This document shows, in pieces, positions 1 to 11,800 of a stretch of DNA of 55,010 bases. The position numbers and the translations under genes were made by a program. Numbering within the stretch: the stretch's first letter is position 1; the number at the start of each line of letters is the position of its first letter. Source of the DNA: CACIIZ01 sp045565285 (GTDB lineage: Bacteria > Pseudomonadota > Alphaproteobacteria > Rhodobacterales > Rhodobacteraceae); assembly GCA_045565285.1 (NCBI GenBank), contig JBJLFR010000005.1, positions 1 through 55,010 on the forward strand, written 5' to 3'. Below the pieces are notes generated by a model. It saw only the letters and a program-made list of their open reading frames with translations. It was not told where the DNA came from and did not search any database.

Positions 1-2214
1 AGGTGGAGCTGGTGTTGATAATCTAACTGGTGGTTCTGGAAATGATATTATTACAGGGGCTGGTGGTAATGACATTATAGCTGGTGGAACTGGTAATGAT
101 ACGATCACAGGTGGAGCAAACAATGATAGCTTAACTGGTGGTGGCGGTAACGATACTTTCAACGTAGATTCAGGTAGTGATGCAATAACAGACCTAGCTA
201 CAAATGATGATCTTGTTGTTAGTTCAGGTGCGACAGCGACAGCGAATAATGTATCAGCTTTTGTTGCTGATAGTGATACGACGAATGCAGGAACAGCTAC
301 GATCAACGCAGCGAGTGGTGGTAGTACGATTACCATGACGAACTCAGCCTCAGGTGCCTATACCTTAGCAGGTGGAGCTGGTGTTGATATTATCACTGGT
401 GGCACAGACAATGATATTATTACAGGAGCTGGTGGTAACGATGTTCTTAGAGGTGGAACTGGTAATGATACGATCACAGGTGGAGCTAATGACGATACTT
501 TAACCGGTGATGCTGGTAACGATACTTTCAACGTAGATTCAGGTAGTGATACGATTGCTGACCTGGCAACTGGTGATGACTTGGTGGTGACATCAGGTGC
601 GACAGCGACAGCGAATAATGTATCAGCTTTTGTTGCTGATAGTGATACGACGAATGCAGGAACAGCTACGATCAACGCAGCGAGTGGTGGTAGTACGATT
701 ACCATGACGAACTCAGCCTCAGGTGCCTATACCTTAGCAGGTGGAGCTGGTGTTGATATTATCACTGGTGGCACAGACAATGATATTATTACAGGAGCTG
801 GTGGTAACGATGTTCTTAGAGGTGGAACTGGTAATGATACGATCACAGGTGGAGCTAATGACGATACTTTAACCGGTGATGCTGGTAACGATACTTTCAA
901 CGTAGATTCAGGTAGTGATACGATTGCTGACCTGGCAACTGGTGATGACTTGGTGGTGACATCAGGTGCGACAGCGACAGCGAATAATGTATCAGCTTTT
1001 GTTGCTGATAGTGATACGACGAATGCAGGAACAGCTACGATCAACGCAGCGAGTGGTGGTAGTACGATTACCATGACGAACTCAGCCTCAGGTGCCTATA
1101 CCTTAGCAGGTGGAGCTGGTGTTGATAATCTAACTGGTGGTTCTGGAAATGATATTATTACAGGGGCTGGTGGTAATGACATTATAGCTGGTGGAACTGG
1201 TAATGATACGATCACAGGTGGAGCAAACAATGATAGCTTAACTGGTGGTGGCGGTAACGATACTTTCAACGTAGATTCAGGTAGTGATGCAATAACAGAC
1301 CTAGCTACAAATGATGATCTTGTTGTTAGTTCAGGTGCGACAGCGACAGCGAATAATGTATCAGCTTTTGTTGCTGATAGTGATACGACGAATGCAGGAA
1401 CAGCTACGATCAACGCAGCGAGTGGTGGTAGTACGATTACCATGACGAACTCAGCCTCAGGTGCCTATACCTTAGCAGGTGGAGCTGGTGTTGATATTAT
1501 CACTGGTGGCACAGACAATGATATTATTACAGGAGCTGGTGGTAACGATGTTCTTAGAGGTGGAACTGGTAATGATACGATCACAGGTGGAGCTAATGAC
1601 GATACTTTAACCGGTGATGCTGGTAACGATACTTTCAACGTAGATTCAGGTAGTGATACGATTGCTGACCTGGCAACTGGTGATGACTTGGTGGTGACAT
1701 CAGGTGCGACAGCGACAGCGAATAATGTATCAGCTTTTGTTGCTGATAGTGATACGACGAATGCAGGAACAGCTACGATCAACGCAGCGAGTGGTGGTAG
1801 TACGATTACCATGACGAACTCAGCCTCAGGTGCCTATACCTTAGCAGGTGGAGCTGGTGTTGATATTATCACTGGTGGCACAGACAATGATATTATTACA
1901 GGAGCTGGTGGTAACGATGTTCTTAGAGGTGGAACTGGTAATGATACGATCACAGGTGGAGCTAATGACGATACTTTAACCGGTGATGCTGGTAACGATA
2001 CTTTCAACGTAGATTCAGGTAGTGATACGATTGCTGACCTGGCAACTGGTGATGACTTGGTGGTGACATCAGGTGCGACAGCGACAGCGAATAATGTATC
2101 AGCTTTTGTTGCTGATAGTGATACGACGAATGCAGGAACAGCTACGATCAACGCAGCGAGTGGTGGTAGTACGATTACCATGACGAACTCAGCCTCAGGT
2201 GCCTATACCTTAGC
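1..2214 (+). repeat. Tandem 369-bp repeats forming a 1107-bp higher-order repeat
   Basis: A 369-bp (123-codon) unit recurs with exact spacing, its MTNSASGAYTLAGG motif starting at 335, 704, 1073, 1442, 1811 and 2180. Two variants exist: 'a' (GVDIITGGTDND, then RGGTGND) and 'b' (GVDNLTGGSGND, then IAGGTGND). They occur as b-a-a, b-a-a, so bases 1-1107 appear identical to 1108-2214 wherever compared, and a third copy starts at 2215 before diverging at about 2263. The array runs off the left edge, so copy number is unknown. The units are richer in GC (about 45%) and in acg/gcg codons than the rest of the gene (about 33-38%). Confidence 0.92.
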
Positions 2215-5200
2215 AGGTGGAGCTGGTGTTGATAATCTAACTGGTGGTTCTGGAAATGATATTATTTCTGGCAATGGTGGAGCCGATACACTTACAGGTG
2301 GTGATGGTAACGACACCATTTCAGGGCACGCTGGTATTGATATTATTTCAGGTGGAAATGGAAATGATATTATTGATGGAGGTTCTAGCAATGATATAAT
2401 TACAGGTGGAGCTGGTAATGATACGATCACAGGTGGAGCAAACAATGATAGCTTAACAGGTAATGCTGGCGATGATACTTTTAATGTTGACTCTGGTACT
2501 GACACAGTAACAGACCTAGCTACAGGAGATGACTTGGTAGTTAATTCTGGTGCGACTGCCAATGCAACCAATATTGCAGCTTTTGTTGCAGACAGCGATA
2601 CTGTTAATTCAGGAACAGCCACTCTTACAGCTGTAAGTTCTGGTGGAACAATTGATTTAACTTCTGCAGGAGGTAGTACAGCCTACACAATTGTAAGTGG
2701 TGCTGGCACCGACACGCTTAAAGGTGATGACGGCAACGATACTTTTACAATTTCTGCTGCTGGAGAAGGTAATAATGATACGATAGACGGAGACGCACAT
2801 ACAGGCGGAAGTGGGGACACAATACAGCTTTCAACCGGTTCCCACACTTTCTCTACAGATAATAAAATCCTGAATATAGAGACAATTGCTACACATACAA
2901 GCGGATCAACAGTTGTTCTTACTGGACAAACCGAGGATTTCACAATTACTGGTAATTCAGGGGCAGACATTATTACTGGTGGTAACGCTGTAGATACTGT
3001 AAATGCAGGAAATGGAAATGATAGTATTACTGGTGGAGCAGGTAATGACATCATCACTGGTGGAAGTGGAAATGATACTTTTAATGTAAATTTAGGTACA
3101 GATACTATTACCGATTTATCTACTGGTGATGATTTAATTGTTTCTTCAGGTGCTGTAGCTACAGCTACAAATATTGCTTCTTTTGTTGCAGATTCTAATA
3201 CACTTAATTCAGGAACTGCTAATCTAACTGCAAGGGCTGCTGGTGGTACAATAAAGGTAAATGCAGCAGGATCTGGAACTTACAATATAAATTCGGGTGC
3301 TGGAACTGATACCCTATGGGGGGGCTCAGGAAATGATAATTTTACTATAGCTAGCGCAACAGAAGGTGATAATGACACCATAGATGGTTATGGAGGTACA
3401 GATACATTACAATTGTCAACAGGTGCTCATACATTCGCAACAGATGGAAATCTTGCTAATATAGAGGATATAAAAGTTCACTCTTCAGGATCAACTCTGG
3501 ATCTAACTAATCAAACTGATAATTTTAATGTTACGGTAGGAGCAGGAACTGACACGGTTACTGGAGGAGATGGTGTTGAAACTTTTATAATTCTTAATGC
3601 AGGGGAAGGTAATAATGATACTTTTACTGGAGGTGCAGGAACTGACAGAATCCAGCTTTCTTCAGGATCACATACTTTTTCTACTGATAATAAAGTAAAT
3701 ACTGTAGAAACTTTTATTGCTAATTCGTCTGGTTCAACGCTCGTTTTAACGGGTCAAACAGAAGGATTTACTATCTCTGGCGGTGCAGGTGTAGATAATC
3801 TTACTGGTGGAAATGCAAATGATATTATAACTGGCGGTGCTGGAAATGATACTTTAGTAGGTGGAACAGGTAATGATACTTTTAATGTAGATTCTGGTAC
3901 AGATATTATTACCCTATTAGGTGGTGATAACTCAGGTGCTGGCGGCGACAGTGACGTTTTAGTAGTAAGTTCTGGTGCTACGGTAAATGCTTCGAATATT
4001 AATGCTTTCACAGCAACCACTGCTTCCAGTAATTCGGGAACTGCCAATTTATCAACCAAATCAGCTGGTGGTACAATTAATATGGCTGCGTCTAATTCAG
4101 GGGCCTACAATATAAATGGTGGTGCTGGAGCTGACATATTGACTGGCGGTAGTGGAAATGATGTTTTCACTGTAGCGGCGACAACAGAAGCAGATGGTGA
4201 TACAATAAATGGTGGAGCAGGTAATGATACTATTAATCTTTCAACAGGTACTCATACTTTAAATAATGATGCTAGACTATCTAATGTTGAAACTATTGTA
4301 GCCAACTCATCTGGTTCTACACTTATTTTAACAAATCAAGCTGAAGGTATAACTATAAGTGGTGGAGCTGGAACAGATAATTTTACAGGTGGTAGTGGTG
4401 CCGATGTTATAACGGGCGGAGCAGGTAATGATACATTTGCGGGAGGAACTGGCAATGATACATTTAATATTGACTCCGGAACTGATACAATATCAGATTT
4501 AGGTTCGGGTAGTGATATATTTGTAGTAAGCTCAGGTGCTACACTCAATGCTACTCCTATAACAAGCTTTACAGCAACTTTTGCCTCAAGAAATGATGGC
4601 ACTGCAAATCTTACTGCTGATTCAGGTGGGGGAGTTATTAATCTTTCGAATGTAGCTTCTGGTGCTGGTTCTTATACAATAACAGTTGGAGCAGGTACAG
4701 ATACTGTCACTGGATCAAGCGGAAATGACGTATTTGTTGTTGCTGGTACCACTCAAGGAAATGCAGATACGATTAATGGAGGTGGTGGTACAGATGAATT
4801 ACGGCTATCAACTGGAAGCCACACTTTCTCTACAGATAATAAACTAGTAAGCATTGAAACACTCACACTAAATGCTTCTGGTTCTACAGTAGTCTTTACC
4901 GGTCAAACCGAGGCTCTTACTTTAACAGGTGGAGCTGCTGTTGACAACATAACTGGTGGGAATGCAGCTGATATCATAACAGGTGTAGGTGGAAATGATA
5001 TACTCGTTGGTGGGGCTGGTGCAGATACTATTTCAGGCGGTAACGGTAATGATGATATTACTGGTGGTGCGGATAATGATACCTTAACAGGCGGTGCGGG
5101 TAATGACACCTTTAGGGCAGATGCAGGTACAGATACTATAACTGATTTAGCAACAAACGATGTTATTATTGTTGGATCAAGTGCTACTTTAAATGCTTCC

Positions 5201-5665
5201 GGAATATCAGCATTTGTTGCAACTGGGGGATCAAGTAATGCTAATTCATCTGCAAATTCAGCCAATTTAACAGCAGCAGCGGGTGGTGTTACTATTAATA
5301 TGAGTTCAGCTTCTGGAAAATATACAATTATAGGTGGAACAGGTGATGACACACTGACTGCAGGTGCAGGTGATAGTATTTTAACTGGTAATGGTGGTGC
5401 TGATATTATTGCAGGCCAGGCTGGTGCAGATACAATTACTGGTGGGACTGGTAATGATAGTTTAACAGGAAATGGTGGCGCTGATACATTTAATGTTGAT
5501 GCAGGAACAGATGCAATTACTGATCTAGTGACCAATGATATTTTAGTGGTTTCTTCAGGGGCAATAGCTAATGCAACAAATATAACGGCATTTGTTGCAA
5601 CTTCAGGGACTTCTAATGCAGGAACAGCTAATCTTTCCACTGATAATAGTGGTCGAAACTATTGA
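2..5665 (+). CDS. Giant RTX repeat protein, segment 1 (5' end outside window)
   Basis: The frame is open from base 2, so the true start lies left of the window. The product is almost wholly glycine/aspartate-rich repeats of the GGxGxDxUx type (for example GGSGNDIITGGAGNDTL), the calcium-binding beta-roll signature of RTX proteins exported by type I secretion. Blocks of nonapeptides alternate with an intervening module of about 60-70 residues containing DTFNVDSGTDTITDL and SSGATATATNI, and with another module containing LSTGSHTFSTDNK and LTNQTE. The stop at 5663-5665 is not a natural end: about 10 bases earlier the repeat consensus GG-T-I-D-M continues in the next frame, so a one-base insertion near 5654-5658 breaks the gene. 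Likely role is a secreted or surface adhesin/S-layer-like protein (inference). No T1SS exporter genes are visible. Confidence 0.9.
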   Translation, partial: GGAGVDNLTGGSGNDIITGAGGNDIIAGGTGNDTITGGANNDSLTGGGGNDTFNVDSGSDAITDLATNDDLVVSSGATATANNVSAFVADSDTTNAGTATINAASGGSTITMTNSASGAYTLAGGAGVDIITGGTDNDIITGAGGNDVLRGGTGNDTITGGANDDTLTGDAGNDTFNVDSGSDTIADLATGDDLVVTSGATATANNVSAFVADSDTTNAGTATINAASGGSTITMTNSASGAYTLAGGAGVDIITGGTDNDIITGAGGNDVLRGGTGNDTITGGANDDTLTGDAGNDTFNVDSGSDTIADLATGDDLVVTSGATATANNVSAFVADSDTTNAGTATINAASGGSTITMTNSASGAYTLAGGAGVDNLTGGSGNDIITGAGGNDIIAGGTGNDTITGGANNDSLTGGGGNDTFNVDSGSDAITDLATNDDLVVSSGATATANNVSAFVADSDTTNAGTATINAASGGSTITMTNSASGAYTLAGGAGVDIITGGTDNDIITGAGGNDVLRGGTGNDTITGGANDDTLTGDAGNDTFNVDSGSDTIADLATGDDLVVTSGATATANNVSAFVADSDTTNAGTATINAASGGSTITMTNSASGAYTLAGGAGVDIITGGTDNDIITGAGGNDVLRGGTGNDTITGGANDDTLTGDAGNDTFNVDSGSDTIADLATGDDLVVTSGATATANNVSAFVADSDTTNAGTATINAASGGSTITMTNSASGAYTLAGGAGVDNLTGGSGNDIISGNGGADTLTGGDGNDTISGHAGIDIISGGNGNDIIDGGSSNDIITGGAGNDTITGGANNDSLTGNAGDDTFNVDSGTDTVTDLATGDDLVVNSGATANATNIAAFVADSDTVNSGTATLTAVSSGGTIDLTSAGGSTAYTIVSGAGTDTLKGDDGNDTFTISAAGEGNNDTIDGDAHTGGSGDTIQLSTGSHTFSTDNKILNIETIATHTSGSTVVLTGQTEDFTITGNSGADIITGGNAVDTVNAGNGNDSITGGAGNDIITGGSGNDTFNVNLGTDTITDLSTGDDLIVSSGAVATATNIASFVADSNTLNSGTANLTARAAGGTIKVNAAGSGTYNINSGAGTDTLWGGSGNDNFTIASATEGDNDTIDGYGGTDTLQLSTGAHTFATDGNLANIEDIKVHSSGSTLDLTNQTDNFNVTVGAGTDTVTGGDGVETFIILNAGEGNNDTFTGGAGTDRIQLSSGSHTFSTDNKVNTVETFIANSSGSTLVLTGQTEGFTISGGAGVDNLTGGNANDIITGGAGNDTLVGGTGNDTFNVDSGTDIITLLGGDNSGAGGDSDVLVVSSGATVNASNINAFTATTASSNSGTANLSTKSAGGTINMAASNSGAYNINGGAGADILTGGSGNDVFTVAATTEADGDTINGGAGNDTINLSTGTHTLNNDARLSNVETIVANSSGSTLILTNQAEGITISGGAGTDNFTGGSGADVITGGAGNDTFAGGTGNDTFNIDSGTDTISDLGSGSDIFVVSSGATLNATPITSFTATFASRNDGTANLTADSGGGVINLSNVASGAGSYTITVGAGTDTVTGSSGNDVFVVAGTTQGNADTINGGGGTDELRLSTGSHTFSTDNKLVSIETLTLNASGSTVVFTGQTEALTLTGGAAVDNITGGNAADIITGVGGNDILVGGAGADTISGGNGNDDITGGADNDTLTGGAGNDTFRADAGTDTITDLATNDVIIVGSSATLNASGISAFVATGGSSNANSSANSANLTAAAGGVTINMSSASGKYTIIGGTGDDTLTAGAGDSILTGNGGADIIAGQAGADTITGGTGNDSLTGNGGADTFNVDAGTDAITDLVTNDILVVSSGAIANATNITAFVATSGTSNAGTANLSTDNSGRNY
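2595..2925 (+). repeat. 331-bp segment duplicated at 10937-11267 (left copy)
   Basis: This segment, encoding the module with TISAAGEGNNDTIDG and LSTGSHTFSTDNK, appears identical base for base to 10937-11267 at an offset of 8342. Mismatches begin on both sides (a/g at 2594 versus 10936, a/g at 2926 versus 11268). It lies directly after the first 369-bp array. Confidence 0.85.
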
Positions 5666-5831
5666 TATGACTAATTCTACTTCAGGTGGTTATACAATTA
5701 CTGGTGGAACAGGAACAGACACTCTTACAGGTGGTACTGGAAACGATATTATTAGTGGTGGTAATGCTGTTGATATCATTGTTGGTGGTACTGGCAATGA
5801 TGTTATAAACAGGTGGTGCAGCAAACGATAA
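5655..5831 (+). CDS. Giant RTX repeat protein, segment 2 (between two frameshifts)
   Basis: This short stretch continues the RTX protein in the third frame: ETIDMTNSTSGGYTITGG, then further GGTGND-type repeats, until the consensus is lost at 'NDVINRW' and a stop follows at 5829-5831. The sequence 'ataaacagg' near 5805-5813 should read 'ataacagg' to keep the repeat (VITGGAANDN) in frame, so a second one-base insertion is inferred. An upstream ATG in this frame exists near 5592, but the residues between it and 5655 do not fit the repeat, so it is not a real start. This is one piece of the surrounding gene, not an independent protein. Confidence 0.75.
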   Translation, partial: ETIDMTNSTSGGYTITGGTGTDTLTGGTGNDIISGGNAVDIIVGGTGNDVINRWCSKR

Positions 5832-8800
5832 TCTTACTGGAAGTGCAGGAAATGATACTTTTAATGTAGACTCTGGAACAGATGCTGTAGCAGATCTAGG
5901 TGGTACTGGGTCTGGTGGTGAGAGTGATGTTTTAGTTGTAAGTTCTGGTGCAACTGCAAATGCAACTGGTATAAAAAGTTTTACGGCCACTAGTAGCACT
6001 CGAAATGATGGTACTGCAAATCTAACTTCTACTTCAGGTGGGAGTACTATTAATGTTTCAGCATCAGCAGCTGGATTATATACTTTAACAGGTGGATCAG
6101 GTATTGATACCCTTACTGGGGGTATTGGAGATGATATAATATTAGGGGATGCTGGTAATGATATCATTGTTGGTGGTGCAGGTAATGATAGTATTACAGG
6201 TGGAGCAGGTGATGACTCATTTACTGGTGGAGCAGGTAATGATACATTTAATGTTAATAATGGAACAGATGCTATTACCGACTTAACTACTGGTGATATT
6301 TTGATCATTACAAGTGGTTGTACTGCAAATGCCACTGGAATTACTGGATTTACTGCTACCTCCTCTACTGTAAATAATGCTGTTGTTGCTAATGGTAATC
6401 TAACGGCTGCTAATTCTGGTGTTACAATTGATCTAGGATTAGTCACAACTGGTGCTTTTACTGTAACGGGTGGATCTGGAGTAGATACCGTAAAAGGTGG
6501 TGCTGGTAATGATATAATAGCTGGTGCTGGAGATGCTGATATAATTTATGGTGGTGCAGGCGATGACGATCTTACTGGTGGAGCAGGCGATGATTCAATT
6601 ACAGGTAATGCTGGAAATGATACTTTTAGAGCAGATTCTGGCACTGATACAATTACTGATTTATCCACAGGTGACATATTAATAGTTAGTGGTAGTGCTA
6701 CTGCAAATGCTACTAATATATCAGCTTTTGTAGCAACCAACAACACTACAAACTCTGGAACTGCAAACCTTTCTGGAGCAAATACCTCAATTAGCATTGA
6801 TATGACACTTTCGGCTTCTGGAGCTTATACGATTACTGGCGGAACTGGATCAGATACCTTAAAGGGTGGAACGGGTGCAGATACTATTATTGGTGGTATT
6901 GGTAATGATGCCATTACCGGTAATGCAGGAGCAGATATTATTACTGGTAGTGCAGGTAACGATACCTTGACAGGTAATGCAGGAAATGATCGTTTTAATG
7001 TTGATCTTGGTACTGACACAATAACTGACTTAGGTGGAACAGGTGGTTCAGAAAGTGATATTTTAGTTGTAAGCGCTGGGGCAATTGCTAATGCTACAGA
7101 TATTAATAGTTTTACAGCTACTAGTGATACTAGAAATGATGGAACAGCAAACCTTACAGCTAGAAGTGCTGGAGGTACTGTTAATTTAACTAATTCAGCT
7201 GCTGGGGGTTACACAATAACAGGTGGAGCAGGAACAGATACACTTACAGGTGGATCCGGTAATGACATTATCGCAATAGCAGCTGCAGGAGAAGGAGACG
7301 CTGATACTATAAATGGGGGTAGTGGTACTAATACACTTTTATTATCAGCTGGGGCACATTCCCTAACTGATAATTCCAAACTTTCAAATATTCAAACAGT
7401 TACAGCTAATGCTTCTGGTTCAAGTGTTGATCTTACTAATCAGGCTGAGGCTTTTACTATAAATGGTGCTGCAGGTACTGATGTTCTCAAGGGTGGTAGT
7501 GGAAATGATATCATTACTGGTCAAGGGGGCACAGATAATTTAACTGGTGGTTCTGGAAATGATACATTCAATGTAGATGCAGGAACAGATACTATAACTG
7601 ATCTTGGTACAGGTAGTGACATATTAGTTGTAAGTTCTGGAGCCACAGCCAATGCTACCAATGTAAGTTCTTTTACAGCAACCTCTGCTACAAGGAATTC
7701 TGGAACGGCAACAATAAATTCGGTAGCTGGTGGTAGTACAGTTGATATGTCAAGTTCTGGACTTGGTGGATTTACTCTAGCAGGAAATGCTGGAATTGAT
7801 AATTTAACAGGAGGGTCAAATAACGATATTATCACTGGTGCTGGTGGTAATGATATTATTATTGGTGGTGCTGGGAATGATACTATAACAGGTGGTACCA
7901 ACAATGATAGCTTAACAGGAAGTGCTGGTAACGATACTTTTAATGTAGATGCAGGAACGGATACAATTACTGATTTAGGTACCGATAATGACGTACTTGT
8001 AGTAAGTTCTGGAGCTACAGCAAATGCAACGAATGTAAGTTCATTTACAGCAACATCAGGTACTAGCAACTCAGGAACAGCAACATTAACTGCAGCGTCT
8101 GGTGGAGGTGCAATAAATATGGCTCTCTCTAATTCTGGAGCTTATACTTTAACTGGAGCAGGAGGTGCAGATAACTTAACTGGTGGTTCTGGAGCAGATA
8201 TTATTACAGGTAATAATGCGAATGATACTTTAAGCGGAGAAGGAGGTAATGATATCATAACAGGTGGAGCCGGGGATGATACTTTAACTGGTGGAGCAGG
8301 TAATGATACCTTTAATGTTGATGCAGGAACTGACTCAATTTCTGATTTAGGTGGTTCAGACATTCTAGTAGTTAGTTCTGGAGCTACGGTCAATGCAACT
8401 AGTATTTCGAGTTTTACAGCTACTTCGGGAACTAGCAATGCAGGTACTGCTAACCTTACAGCATCTAATAGTGGTAGTACCATTAATATGTCTAGTTCAG
8501 CTTCTGGTGCTTATACAATTACTGGTGGTGCTGGAACAGATATAATTACGGGTGGTTCAGGAAATGATACTATAGTCATTGCTATATCTGCAGAAGGTAA
8601 TTCTGATACGGTAGATGGTGGGACAGGTTCTGATACATTACAATTATCATCTGGAGTTCATTCTCTTACTACAGACAATAGATTATTAAATGTAGAAACT
8701 GTAAAAGCGCATGCAGATGGATCCACCGTTGATCTAACCAACCAAACAGAGTCTTTCAACATTACTGTAGGAGCTGGCACTGATAGCCTTAAAGGTGGTG

Positions 8801-11800
8801 GAGCTGCAGATACGATAAATATCCTTAATGCTGGTGAAGGTAATAGTGATACAATTGACGGTGGAGCTGGTTCAGATATAATCCAGCTTTCTACAGGATC
8901 TCATACTTTAACTACTGACAATAAACTTCTTAATGTTGAAACAATATTAGCACATGCTTCTGGATCAAGTATTGACCTTACTAATCAAGCTGAAGCCTTC
9001 ACTATAACTGGGGGTGCTGCCGTAGATACATTAAAGGGTGGAAGTGGTGCAGATATAATTACTGGAAACGGCGGAAATGATATTATTACAGGTGGAGCAG
9101 GTAATGATAGTTTAACTGGTAATGCAGGAGATGACACTTTCAATGTCGACTCTGGTACAGACGGTATTACCGATTTAGGTACGGGAAGTGATATCTTTGT
9201 TATTAGTTCTGGAGCTACAGCAAATGCAACGAACATTAGTTCTTTTACAGCAACTTCTAGCACAACGAATGCAGGAACAGCCAATCTTACAGCTGCAACT
9301 GGAGGTGGAACTATTAATATGTCATCAGCTGGAGGAAGTGGTTCATATAACTTAATTGGTGGAGCTGGAGTAGATACTTTAACAGGTGATGGTGGAAATG
9401 ATACCTTTACGATTTCATCTGCTGGTCAAGCAAATTCAGATACATTAGATGGAGGAGCACACTCTGGAGGCGCTGGAGATACTATACAACTTTCAAGTGG
9501 ATCACACTCTTTTACTAATAATAGTAAAATTGTAAATATTGAAACAATTCTTGCTCATTCTAGTGGATCTAGTGTTGATTTAACTAATCAGACCGAAGTT
9601 TTTACTATTACTGGAGATGCTGGGGTGGATACTCTTAAAGGAGGCGGTGGCGCTGATATTATTACTGGAAATGGTGGTAATGATATTATAACTGGTGGAG
9701 CCGGTAATGATAGTTTGACGGGTAGTGCTGGTAACGATACTTTTAATGTAGATGCCGGTAGTGATACGATTGCTGACCTGGCAACTGGTGATGACTTGGT
9801 GGTGACATCAGGTGCGACAGCGACAGCGAATAATGTATCAGCTTTTGTTGCTGATAGTGATACGACGAATGCAGGAACAGCTACGATCAACTCAGCGAGT
9901 GGTGGTAGTACGATTACCATGACGAACTCAGCCTCAGGTGCCTATACCTTAGCAGGTGGAGCTGGTGTTGATATTATCACTGGTGGTACTGGTGCGGATA
10001 CGATTACAGGTTCTGGTGGCAATGATGTTATCACGGGTGGAGCAGGAAATGATACTTTTACAGGCGGAGCAGACAATGACACTTTCAACGTAGATTCAGG
10101 TAGTGATACGATTGCTGACCTGGCAACTGGTGATGACTTGGTGGTGACATCAGGTGCGACAGCGACAGCGAATAATGTATCAGCTTTTGTTGCTGATAGT
10201 GATACGACGAATGCAGGAACAGCTACGATCAACGCAGCGAGTGGTGGTAGTACGATTACCATGACGAACTCAGCCTCAGGTGCCTATACCTTAGCAGGTG
10301 GAGCTGGTGTTGATATTATCACTGGTGGCACAGACAATGATATTATTACAGGAGCTGGTGGTAACGATGTTCTTAGAGGTGGAACTGGTAATGATACGAT
10401 CACAGGTGGAGCTAATGACGATACTTTAACCGGTGATGCTGGTAACGATACTTTCAACGTAGATTCAGGTAGTGATACGATTGCTGACCTGGCAACTGGT
10501 GATGACTTGGTGGTGACATCAGGTGCGACAGCGACAGCGAATAATGTATCAGCTTTTGTTGCTGATAGTGATACGACGAATGCAGGAACAGCTACGATCA
10601 ACGCAGCGAGTGGTGGTAGTACGATTACCATGACGAACTCAGCCTCAGGTACCTATACCTTAGCAGGTGGAGCTGGTGTTGATAATCTAACTGGTGGTTC
10701 TGGAAATGATATTATTACAGGGGCTGGTGGTAATGACATTATAGCTGGTGGAACTGGTAATGATACGATCACAGGTGGAGCAAACAATGATAGCTTAACT
10801 GGTGGTGGCGGTAACGATACTTTCAACGTAGATTCAGGTAGTGATACGATTGCTGACCTGGCAACTGGTGATGACTTGGTGGTGACATCAGGTGCAACTG
10901 CGAATGCAACCAATATTACTTCTTTTGTTGCAGACGGCGATACTGTTAATTCAGGAACAGCCACTCTTACAGCTGTAAGTTCTGGTGGAACAATTGATTT
11001 AACTTCTGCAGGAGGTAGTACAGCCTACACAATTGTAAGTGGTGCTGGCACCGACACGCTTAAAGGTGATGACGGCAACGATACTTTTACAATTTCTGCT
11101 GCTGGAGAAGGTAATAATGATACGATAGACGGAGACGCACATACAGGCGGAAGTGGGGACACAATACAGCTTTCAACCGGTTCCCACACTTTCTCTACAG
11201 ATAATAAAATCCTGAATATAGAGACAATTGCTACACATACAAGCGGATCAACAGTTGTTCTTACTGGGCAGGCAGAAGGATTTACTATAACAGGGAATTC
11301 AGGTGTTGATATTATAACTGGTGCAAATGGAGCGGACACAATAACAGGATCAACTGGGAATGATACAATTGTTGGTGGTTCTGGTGCAGACATAATTACT
11401 GGTGGTGCCGATAATGATATAATTACTGGAGGTGGTGGTAATGATACCATCAATGTTGATGAAGGAAGTGATACTATAAATGACTTAGCAACAGGTGATG
11501 ATTTAATTGTTTCTTCTGGAGCTACTGCTACAGCCAACAATGTTGCAAATTTTGTTGCTGATAATGATACTACAAATGCAGGAACAGTTACAATTAATTC
11601 AGATAGTGGCGGCAGTACTATAACTATGACTAATTCTGCGTCAGGAAATTATTCTCTTGCTGGAGGAGCGGGTGTTGATAATCTTACAGGTGGATCTGGT
11701 TCCGACATTATTACAGGAGCGGGTGGAAATGATGTTCTAATAGGAGGATCTGGGGCAGATACTATCAGTGGTGGGGCAGATAATGATGCTCTGACAGGTG

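Noticed and set aside
1..2214. Regular repeats considered as a CRISPR array
   Set aside because: Units are 369 bp, coding and continuous, with no unique spacers; no cas genes are present.
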